Assembly: GCA_016927965.1 (NCBI GenBank) | Contig: JAFGLP010000154.1 | Span: forward strand, 1-9,733 | Direction: 5' to 3' | DNA from: Dehalococcoidia bacterium | Lineage (GTDB): Bacteria > Chloroflexota > Dehalococcoidia > GIF9 > UBA5629 | DNA length: 9,733 nucleotides | In this document: piece after piece, positions 1 through 5,595 of the stretch | Layout of the letters: every line of letters starts with the position of its first letter | Numbering within the stretch: the first letter of the stretch is position 1 | Translations under genes and position numbers: made by a program | Notes under the pieces: model-generated | Told to the model about the DNA's origin: nothing | The model's database searches: none | Seen by the model: only the letters and a program-made list of their open reading frames with translations

Positions 1-449
1 CCTGCACCGGAAACGCGCGGAATCTCAAATCCGATAAAGGCGTTCTCACCCATGATAACGATATCGTGAAGCATAACGAATTGCGCTCCGGCAGCGAGTG
101 CGGCGCCCTGCACTCCTGCTACAATCGGCTTGGATATATCCCATACCTGGTAAACCCATCTGCGAGGATCACATACAGAGCGCCATCTTGCTTCGTTCCA
201 CTGGTTAGCTTTCCCCGACTCCCATGTCTGTTTTTTCCCCAGATTGGAAATATCATGGCCGGCTGCAAAATGCTTGCCGATCGAAAGGCTCACAGCAACT
301 TTGGCCTCACGGTTCCTCTCAAAGTCATTAATAGCTTCAAGAAATTCATTCTGGAAATCTGCGCCCATGACGTTATTTCTTTCCGGTTCATTGTGTATAA
401 TCCTTGTAACCGGACCGGGTTCGTAAATAATTGTTTTATAATCACTCAT
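1..449 (-). CDS. Enoyl-CoA hydratase/isomerase (crotonase) family protein, 3' end beyond window
   Basis: The first 149 residues of a crotonase-fold protein are visible; the C-terminal part lies off the left edge. Crotonases act on acyl-CoA thioesters in the cytoplasm (hydration, isomerisation, hydrolysis or C-C cleavage). The fold is shown by HFAAGHDIS (residues 60-68, first oxyanion-hole strand), KPIVAGVQGAALAAG (107-121, second oxyanion-hole segment) and AFIGFEIPRV (137-146). Glu142 aligns with the second catalytic Glu of classical hydratases (rat Glu164). The first (rat Glu144) is replaced by Gln123, and the usual GGG is AAG, so simple hydratase activity is uncertain. An aromatic-rich segment (about 75-104) precedes the second motif. 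The ATG at 449 follows an AGAGGA ribosome-binding site about 12 bases upstream. It starts 22 bp after the OYE-family gene and is probably the third gene of that operon. Family call is firm; substrate unknown. Confidence 0.88.
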   Translation of the reverse strand, partial: MSDYKTIIYEPGPVTRIIHNEPERNNVMGADFQNEFLEAINDFERNREAKVAVSLSIGKHFAAGHDISNLGKKQTWESGKANQWNEARWRSVCDPRRWVYQVWDISKPIVAGVQGAALAAGAQFVMLHDIVIMGENAFIGFEIPRVSGA

Positions 450-471
450 GTTATTTATTCATCCTCTTTTT

Positions 472-1788
472 CTAATCCTTAGAGTAGAGTTGCTTATACG
501 GCTCTTCACGCTGCCATTTTTCCCCAGGTTTCCAGCGGCGTAAAGTTTCATGAATCCTCGCTTTCCTCGGCTTTGGCCAGTACGCAGAATTGTATTGTTC
601 AAAGCCATAGTTGGGATTTTGCGTACATCTCATCCCGATCTGCGCTCCTAAATTACCTGTTGCCAGACAATACATGTCCTTTGTACATTTTATGATTTCA
701 TTAACCCTGTTCTCTTTAACCTTGTTAGGCCAATCAGGATCAGCCATGGCCTGCCTGCCCAGGGCTATCATATCTGTCTCACCGTCTTCAATTGCCTTGG
801 CAGCCGCTGCAGGTGTATGAAGGCCCACCATTATTACCGGAATCTTAATTGACTGCTTTAACTTTTTACCCTGCGCCTCTATTATCAGTTTGCCAAGATC
901 ATCCGGGCCCTTAGTCCCGAAATAATTTATTGAGTCATCATAACCGGAGCTGTTGGAAAGACTGATGGCATCGGCCCCTTCCTCCTCACACCACACGCAT
1001 ATCTGTCTTACATCTTCAGGAGTGCTCCCATCAGGCTGGTACTCAGTGGCGCTTAACCTGACTACAATGGGGACTGTATCGCCAAAATGCTCTTTGCACA
1101 TTTTTACAAGCTCAAGTACAAACCTGGCCCGGTTTCTCAAAGACCCACCATACTCATCCTTGCGCTGATTGCTGCGTGGGGATAGAAATTGCGCTAACAG
1201 ATAGCCATGGGGAGCATGAATCTCGATGCCATCAAAACCAGTAAGTATTGCCGTATCTGCGGAACGGATAAAGCCTCTCTCAGCCTTATGTATTTCGTCA
1301 ATAGTCATTTCTCGAGGCACGCCTAACAGGTGCTCTGCCCAGGGGTGCACCCAATATTTAGCCCAGGGTAATGTTTCTTTTCCAATTCCTTTAGTTAATT
1401 CTTCTCTGTTAAAGGGTATAGGAGAGGCCCCGCGAACCCCATTTCTACCCGTCTGTCTGCCAAAACCCGGACTGAGCTGGGCAAAGATCTTTGTATCGGT
1501 GCCCATCGAATGTATCCCTTCAGTGAAATCAAAATAGTAGCCCCCGTTGAAACTACCCGGGTACAAATAAGGGACGAGTGGATACTCATCACGGGCTTCC
1601 TTACTGGTCAGGATTGATCCAGTAGTCATCATACCAAACCCACCCAACGCCCTTGCGTTGAAATAGCACATGTATTGAAGCGTGGGATGCCCATCCTTGT
1701 CACCCTGGGAGTTCATGGGCGCCATGGCAATCCTGTTCTTTATCTCCACCGGTCCAATTTTTATGGGCTGAAACAAGCTGTCGTACAT
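472..1788 (-). CDS. Old yellow enzyme family NADH:flavin oxidoreductase (2,4-dienoyl-CoA reductase-like barrel)
   Basis: A 438-residue FMN-dependent TIM-barrel enzyme expected to reduce an activated C=C bond, for example in an enoyl or dienoyl thioester or a cyclic enone, in the cytoplasm. Evidence: NRIAMAPM (18-25, FMN site); HAPHGYLLAQFLSPRSN (191-207), with the His pair and Tyr196 where the family has its proton donor; DEYGGSLRNRARF (211-223); VRLS (243-246); and ALGRQAMADP (342-351), the FMN-phosphate loop. A cysteine cluster after the barrel (Cys368, Cys374, Cys388) recalls the 4Fe-4S site of dienoyl-CoA reductase and trimethylamine dehydrogenase. One of the usual four cysteines is missing, and the C-terminal FAD/NAD(P) half of those enzymes is absent, replaced by a basic tail of about 40 residues. 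GGAGG lies six bases before the ATG. It sits between the amidohydrolase and crotonase genes in a tight operon. Substrate not determinable. Confidence 0.93.
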   Translation of the reverse strand: MYDSLFQPIKIGPVEIKNRIAMAPMNSQGDKDGHPTLQYMCYFNARALGGFGMMTTGSILTSKEARDEYPLVPYLYPGSFNGGYYFDFTEGIHSMGTDTKIFAQLSPGFGRQTGRNGVRGASPIPFNREELTKGIGKETLPWAKYWVHPWAEHLLGVPREMTIDEIHKAERGFIRSADTAILTGFDGIEIHAPHGYLLAQFLSPRSNQRKDEYGGSLRNRARFVLELVKMCKEHFGDTVPIVVRLSATEYQPDGSTPEDVRQICVWCEEEGADAISLSNSSGYDDSINYFGTKGPDDLGKLIIEAQGKKLKQSIKIPVIMVGLHTPAAAAKAIEDGETDMIALGRQAMADPDWPNKVKENRVNEIIKCTKDMYCLATGNLGAQIGMRCTQNPNYGFEQYNSAYWPKPRKARIHETLRRWKPGEKWQREEPYKQLYSKD

Positions 1789-1816
1789 TACTTCCTCCCT
1801 GATTGACTGTGTGTTA

Positions 1817-2812
1817 TTATTTCAATTCCGGCGGTGTGATTTTTAATATCCGGGCAAGATTAAGACCTGCCCATTTTGCTCTGTCTTCTTCACTTATAGC
1901 GGGATATCCATAGTCGCGCTGGACTTCCTTACTTATTTGAAATTTTTCTAATAACTCGACTTCCCCGACGTTTGCTCCCATATCCGTACCCCAGACAATC
2001 CTATCTATACCGGCATGCATGATCGCTTCCGCCAACAGGATCTGTGCTCTCACGCTTAGTCCATGGCCAAATACCGGCAGCATGCTTGTACCTACATAGA
2101 GATTGGGGTATTTCGCAGCGCATATATTCATCGCATCGGTGAAGGGATAGCCCAGGTGATATGCAAGAATCGTAATCCCGGGGAATTCCTCACATACATC
2201 TTCAAGCAGCCATGGTAAACAGTTGGCTGAGCGTCCCGGTACGCACCATGAAAAGCCGGTATGGATGAATAGCGGGATGCCCAGTTGCTGGATCTTCTCA
2301 TAATATGGCCACAAACGTTCGTCATTTATGGGAACGTCATCTACCGGGTAGAACTTTACCGCTTTGAAGTTCAGCTCTTTTACCAGGTACTCAAGCTCCC
2401 ATACCGCGTTCTTCACACCCCTTGAGATAATCGGCCCCACATTGCAGACTCCCACAAGCCGGTCCGGGTATTTCTCAATCTCCCGTGCCAGCCACCCGTT
2501 TGTCGACATCATGCGAACGCCACAGGACATGGGTAAAAAACTTTCGGGTAAGACACATGCCATCTGTGCTCCTGATTCGTCCATCTTTTCTACGAGCGCA
2601 GCCGCTGACTCGCCGGTTTCCTTTCCCGCGCGCCTTCTTGTAATATCCCGCATTTCTTCCACTGTTATCCTGTCGCGAACGCCGTATAGCCATAGTGGAG
2701 CAAGCCCCCGCAGGAGGCTTCGCAGGGCCCACTGGTTCATTTTGTAATAAGGGAAGTAATTGATATCGTCTGCTAGAGGTAACATATGGCATTCACAATC
2801 AAAAATGAACAT
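1817..2812 (-). CDS. Amidohydrolase family 2 (ACMSD / resorcylate-decarboxylase-like) metal-dependent enzyme
   Basis: A 331-residue amidohydrolase-superfamily TIM barrel (Amidohydro_2 type), probably a cytoplasmic metal-dependent hydrolase or decarboxylase. Likely metal and catalytic residues: DCECH (5-9), giving Glu7 and His9; His184 in LFIHTGFS; His219 in AYHLGYP; and Asp277 in WGTDMG. The C-terminal AGLNLARIL (315-323) is typical of the family. Glu-x-His instead of His-x-His is known in non-oxidative decarboxylases such as gamma-resorcylate decarboxylase, so decarboxylation or hydration of a ring compound is possible but not shown. The ATG at 2812 is needed to keep the Glu7/His9 motif; the next Met is residue 10. 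The ribosome site is weak (GGGGGTG just upstream, GGAG further away). It is the first gene of the cluster, 28 bp before the OYE-family gene. No signal peptide is seen. Confidence 0.9.
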   Translation of the reverse strand: MFIFDCECHMLPLADDINYFPYYKMNQWALRSLLRGLAPLWLYGVRDRITVEEMRDITRRRAGKETGESAAALVEKMDESGAQMACVLPESFLPMSCGVRMMSTNGWLAREIEKYPDRLVGVCNVGPIISRGVKNAVWELEYLVKELNFKAVKFYPVDDVPINDERLWPYYEKIQQLGIPLFIHTGFSWCVPGRSANCLPWLLEDVCEEFPGITILAYHLGYPFTDAMNICAAKYPNLYVGTSMLPVFGHGLSVRAQILLAEAIMHAGIDRIVWGTDMGANVGEVELLEKFQISKEVQRDYGYPAISEEDRAKWAGLNLARILKITPPELK

Positions 2813-3049
2813 AACACCCCCATTTCACTCCGGGCAATTAATTTGCGATCCAGTCTCTATAACATGATCGGCCAAATTTTAAGAGCCAGGCTATTACATA
2901 GACGTGGAAATATTAACAAACCAAAATATCGGCGTCTGCCATATGTGATACCGCCGGAATGCAACAATTGATGCAATGATGCCATAACTGAACTCTAAAT
3001 TTGACATACATATAAAAAGTGATGGAAAAAACCGCCAAACCGCCGATAA
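2813..3049. other. Intergenic leader of the amidohydrolase operon
   Basis: This 237-bp gap between two minus-strand genes must contain the end of the Crp/Fnr transcript and probably the promoter of the three-gene operon. I see no convincing paired -35/-10 boxes on the minus strand and no hairpin terminator. The visible structures are the short palindrome at 2960-2975 and a minus-strand GGCGG-TTT-GGCGG direct repeat followed by six T residues (3044 to 3026), which cannot fold on itself. No credible small gene was found. Confidence 0.5.
2960..2975. promoter_or_regulatory. Short imperfect palindrome, possible operator
   Basis: The 16-bp element TGCAACAATTGATGCA is symmetric around CAATTG with TGCA at both ends; only the A-A pair breaks the symmetry. 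It lies about 150 bp upstream of the amidohydrolase start, between that operon and the Crp/Fnr gene, where an operator for the local regulator could sit. It does not match the classical Fnr consensus (TTGAT-N4-ATCAA). Such a short AT-rich palindrome may be chance. Confidence 0.25.
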
Positions 3050-3721
3050 CTAAACTAAGAGACTGCGTAAGAATGATTGTGGCTTTGTTAAGATGATTTC
3101 CCGCCTGTGAGTTTCCACCAGTCCGTCCCTCTCCAACCTACTCAAAACCCGCGTTATTGTATTTCGTGAAGTATTGATCATTAACGCAAGATCCTCATGC
3201 GTGATCCCATGCAGTGTTAACATACCATCCGATTCACAGGTGCCAATACTTCTTCCAAGCATGTTTAGAATAATAAGAACTTGCCTGCAAATGCCTGCCT
3301 TTTCGGGGAATGACCTCAGAACGCTCATATTGCACACCATATTACATATAAGATCCATTATTTGAGCCAGCATCTCTCTATCGCTGAACAACGCCCAAAC
3401 AGCTTCACGCCTGACCTTGCAATAAGTAACCGGTGTAATTGCCCTCGCCTCCCCCAGATGAAGTATATGCCGCGGGCTGTACATGCCGGCCAAGCCGGCA
3501 ATCCCTACTAGCTGCGGGGGCACAATGATCGCCGACACCATGTTACATCCCGTTGACGTAGTAATCGTTGTACCGACAACACCCTCATGTAAATGATATA
3601 TATATGCTGCATGTTGCTCAACGGAAAAAATGGCTCTGCCTCTGGGCGCCCTAATCAATACGGTATCACTGGGACAATGTGTTTGAAAAAGGCAAGGGCT
3701 GCTACCGGAAATGCTCTTCAC
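3050..3721 (-). CDS. Crp/Fnr family transcriptional regulator
   Basis: A 223-residue protein of usual Crp/Fnr length. Residues about 20-110 form a degenerate cyclic-nucleotide-binding-like beta-roll (YIYHLHEGVVGTT at 40-52), about 115-160 a dimerisation helix region, and 168-212 a winged helix-turn-helix with GITHEDLALMINTSRNTITR (172-191) and RLERDGLVE. The CRP phosphate-binding Glu and Arg are not evident where expected (GIAGLAGMYSPRH, 73-85), so cAMP is unlikely to be the ligand. Eight cysteines (10, 16, 59, 101, 126, 130, 145, 162) are many for the length but do not match the Fnr 4Fe-4S spacing. The start is GTG at 3721, with GGAGG eight bases upstream. The gene diverges from the MerR-TetR gene and precedes the catabolic operon on the same strand, so it may control that operon, itself or both; this is inference. 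Confidence 0.9.
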   Translation of the reverse strand: MKSISGSSPCLFQTHCPSDTVLIRAPRGRAIFSVEQHAAYIYHLHEGVVGTTITTSTGCNMVSAIIVPPQLVGIAGLAGMYSPRHILHLGEARAITPVTYCKVRREAVWALFSDREMLAQIMDLICNMVCNMSVLRSFPEKAGICRQVLIILNMLGRSIGTCESDGMLTLHGITHEDLALMINTSRNTITRVLSRLERDGLVETHRREIILTKPQSFLRSLLV

Positions 3722-3835
3722 CCCTCTTCCCTCCAGAGTAGGAGTATCCCTTCTTTCGAGCCAGATGAAACCTTTGGCTGCCCAACCTTCACCCTCATAT
3801 TATTTCAATAAACCAAGTTTAAATATTATGTAGTA

Positions 3836-3880
3836 TTGACAATATATTATATAATAGTACTATATAATATTATTTGTCAA
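3836..3880. promoter_or_regulatory. 45-bp inverted repeat with a TTGACA box in each arm (possible divergent promoters/operator)
   Basis: The element begins with TTGACAA and ends with TTGTCAA, and is symmetric about AGTACT (3856-3861), with a one-base length difference and a few mismatches within the arms. On the minus strand, TTGACA (3880-3875), an 18-bp spacer and TATTAT (3856-3851) make a good sigma70-type promoter for the Crp/Fnr gene, with a leader of roughly 120 bases. On the plus strand, TTGACA (3836-3841) has only weaker -10 matches, TACTAT after 16 bp or TATATA after 19 bp. The outer TTGAC/GTCAA halves resemble the dyad form used by some Crp/Fnr proteins but are spaced far too widely for one classical site. 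Confidence 0.55.
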
Positions 3881-3913
3881 ACATAATGGATCATAGAATT
3901 GTAGTTGACTAAA

Positions 3914-3944
3914 TGTCACCGTTGTTACTTTTGTCATCGTTATT
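3914..3944. repeat. Short direct repeat TGTCANCGTTNTT, two copies 18 bp apart
   Basis: Two 13-bp copies (3914-3926 and 3932-3944) agree at 11 of 13 positions, with start-to-start spacing of 18 bp. They lie between the large palindrome and the MerR-TetR promoter. Such spacing could hold two regulator protomers or dimers on one side of the helix, but nothing in the sequence identifies the protein. Confidence 0.4.
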
Positions 3945-4029
3945 GAGGATACTACTAGGGGTTTTGGATACTTTTAACTGCATTACACTATATGTTCTGT
4001 ATATTTAAAACTTGTGATATATAAATAAT

Positions 4030-4064
4030 ATGTTATTAAATGGTATTAAATAACATTATTAAAT
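4030..4064. promoter_or_regulatory. 27-bp palindrome and triple ATTAAAT repeat, candidate operator
   Basis: ATGTTATTAAAT (4030-4041) and ATTAAATAACAT (4045-4056) are inverted repeats matching at 11 of 12 positions around a three-base GGT spacer. ATTAAAT occurs three times in direct orientation, at 4035, 4045 and 4058. The palindrome ends about 40 bp before the -35 region of the MerR-TetR promoter, and its size suits a TetR-type dimer site, so autoregulation is plausible. The surrounding A+T richness raises the chance background. Confidence 0.45.
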
Positions 4065-4094
4065 ATCAGGTTCATGTTTTATAATGAGCATAAT

Positions 4095-4124
4095 ATGACT
4101 GGTTGAATTCTTAAAGACTATAAT
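4095..4124 (+). promoter_or_regulatory. Probable sigma70-type promoter of the MerR-TetR gene
   Basis: A consensus -10 box TATAAT (4119-4124) lies 18 bp after ATGACT (4095-4100), which matches four of six -35 positions. Transcription would start near 4131, giving a leader of about 28 bases before the ATG at 4159. A strong -10 with an imperfect -35 suits a gene under activator or repressor control. Confidence 0.5.
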
Positions 4125-4158
4125 TACCGAATTAATAAGGCACTTTTCGTTGTAATAT

Positions 4159-5019
4159 ATGTACGAGTCAAACAATTATATGAAAATTTCAGAGCTTTCC
4201 CGGATTTCGGGAGTAAGCGTCTCAAGGATCCGGTATTACGTGGCCAAAGGCATATTGCCTGAGCCTTCAAAGATTAGCAAGACCCGAGCGTTCTACGGCC
4301 CGGAGCACCTGAAAAGACTTGAGCTCTTTAAGAAGATAGGTAAGAAGAAGAGGGTGGTTAATATCATTAAAGATCTTCTGGATATTGATCCCAGCAATGA
4401 TGCCGAAGCCGGTCATCCCGATAAATTACAGATAGCACGCACACGGATCATAAACGCGAGCATACCCGTCTTCCGTAAATACGGATATGAGGGTGCTACT
4501 ATAGGAGACATAGCAAAAGCTGCGCGTATAAATCGTAATACCATATATAAATATTTCAAGGACAAGGAAGACCTGTTTATACATTGTATTAACGAAATTG
4601 TTATCGATTTCAGACACAATCTTCCCGAAGATCTACAGCTGTTATCGGAAACGAAAGATACAGAGATGGTAAAAGAAAGACTAAATAAAGTGGCCACTGC
4701 ATTCCGGAAAATATACCCGGAGTGGGCTGATATGATGAATTTGCTGCGTGCAGCCGCAGTCAAAGAGCCGGGTATATTTGCCAAGATGCTTGATGACGCT
4801 TATAGCATCAGGATCAAGCCGGTGGCAGCAGATTTGGAAAAGCTCATCAAGCACAAGGTTTTCCGTAATGTCGATCCGTTCCTAACGGCAATAATTGCTG
4901 CGGGAGCAATGGAGTATACAAACTACTTTATTTCAAGAGGAAAATTCAACAATAATTCAGCCCGTTTTGAGGCGGATGCAATTGACATCTTATTATATGG
5001 TTTAATAAGAAGGTTTTAA
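4159..5019 (+). CDS. MerR-TetR fusion transcriptional regulator
   Basis: A 286-residue protein carrying two DNA-binding domains. Residues about 8-75 are a MerR-type winged helix (MKISELSRISGVSVSRIRYY at 8-27, then GILPEPSK and YGPEHLKRLELFKKI). Residues about 93-140 are a TetR-type helix-turn-helix (RIINASIPVFRKYGYEGATI at 96-115, then IAKAARINRNTIYKYFKDKEDLF). Residues 145-286 form the all-helical ligand and dimer domain of TetR proteins, so the TetR part is full length, with an extra 90-residue N-terminal module. TetR regulators of this kind beside acyl-CoA genes often sense acyl-CoA or fatty/aromatic acids, but the ligand here is unknown. The start is unsure: ATG at 4159 or Met8 at 4180; neither has a good ribosome site (TAAGG lies 18 bases before 4159). 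It diverges from the Crp/Fnr gene and converges on the ligase remnant. Confidence 0.92.
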   Translation: MYESNNYMKISELSRISGVSVSRIRYYVAKGILPEPSKISKTRAFYGPEHLKRLELFKKIGKKKRVVNIIKDLLDIDPSNDAEAGHPDKLQIARTRIINASIPVFRKYGYEGATIGDIAKAARINRNTIYKYFKDKEDLFIHCINEIVIDFRHNLPEDLQLLSETKDTEMVKERLNKVATAFRKIYPEWADMMNLLRAAAVKEPGIFAKMLDDAYSIRIKPVAADLEKLIKHKVFRNVDPFLTAIIAAGAMEYTNYFISRGKFNNNSARFEADAIDILLYGLIRRF

Positions 5020-5072
5020 TATTGGAAGCAAAGTGTTAATATAGCAGAGTTGGGGTATATTACAAAATTTAT

Positions 5073-5414
5073 TCAGGCAATTTCCCCTTCACTCTTTAAC
5101 ATACCGGTTATCTTTTCACGCAGGCTCTTCTTCTCGTATTTGCCTATTTTTGTTATGGGCAACTTATCAATGAATTCCAGACGTTCAGGCACCTTGAAAC
5201 TCGCAATGTACATCTCCTTGACAAGGAAATCCTTGAGCTCTTCCAGCTTAAATGTTGCGCACGGTTGAGCGACAACAAATGCACAAACCCGCTCCCCAAT
5301 TGCCCTGTCAGGCATGCCAACGGCATCCACCTGCTTGACTTTCGGGAACTTGAGATCATAGTTCTCAACCTCTTCGGCATTGATTCTTTCACCGCCGCGA
5401 CAAACGTTATCAGG
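5073..5414 (-). pseudogene. C-terminal remnant of an AMP-dependent acyl/aryl-CoA ligase
   Basis: The minus strand encodes only the C-terminal cap (AMP-binding_C) of a class I adenylate-forming enzyme. Readable parts are CRGGERINAEEVENYDL at the hinge, VDAVGMPDRAIGERVCAFVV, then YIASFKVPERLEFIDKLPIT and KIGKYEKKSLREKI with the conserved lysine of the final motif (GK). The RGGERINAEEVEN form is closest to the ligase group containing 2,3-dihydroxybenzoate-AMP ligases. About 113 residues remain of roughly 500 or more. Reading upstream, the frame meets a TAA (5424-5426) and no ligase sequence continues, so the adenylation core is gone. A GTG at 5330 could start an 85-residue piece but has no supporting context. 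It was probably once an acid-activating enzyme of the neighbouring catabolic genes; deletion or rearrangement removed the rest. Confidence 0.82.
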
Positions 5415-5595
5415 AGATAATACTTACGGGAAATTAAGTCCGAGAAAATACAGCCTGTAATATCTCATTTGTATAATATAAAATGTCCTACACAGAAGCC
5501 TGAATTTTGCAATGATATATTACTCGAGTTTTAATGGATTGGCATCCAGCCCCGCTTAATCTACAATGTATGCAAATATTTTTGAGGCGAGTGTC
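5415..5595. other. Intergenic region upstream of the peptidase gene
   Basis: This AT-rich stretch separates the broken end of the ligase remnant from the peptidase lipoprotein gene. A consensus -10-like TATAAT occurs at 5472-5477 on the plus strand but has no good -35 partner at 16-18 bp. It is still the best promoter candidate for the peptidase-MFS pair. No insertion-sequence ends or tRNA are seen at the ligase truncation point. Confidence 0.4.

Larger units (their letters stand above)
3722..4158. other. AT-rich divergent regulatory region
   Basis: This 437-bp non-coding region separates two divergently transcribed regulator genes and is much richer in A+T than its surroundings. It contains several ordered signals, listed separately: a 45-bp inverted repeat, a 13-bp direct repeat, a 27-bp palindrome overlapping three ATTAAAT repeats, and a promoter just before the MerR-TetR gene. 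No coding sequence of credible quality is visible. The density of symmetric elements suggests control by dimeric regulators, plausibly the two flanking genes' products. Confidence 0.65.

Noticed and set aside
66..482. Plus-strand open frame of 138 codons at the left end
   Set aside because: It is antisense to the crotonase gene, which has clear family motifs.
2786..2971. Small plus-strand open frame of 61 codons upstream of the amidohydrolase
   Set aside because: It overlaps the amidohydrolase start, has no ribosome site or recognisable motif, and its basic/random composition looks non-coding.
3026..3044. GGCGG-TTT-GGCGG plus T-run after the Crp/Fnr gene as an intrinsic terminator
   Set aside because: The two GGCGG units are direct, not inverted, repeats and cannot form a stem, so the T-run alone does not support a terminator.
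3836..3880. Classical Fnr/CRP site in the 45-bp palindrome
   Set aside because: The TTGAC and GTCAA halves are 35 bp apart, whereas a single Crp/Fnr dimer site needs about 4-6 bp between half-sites.
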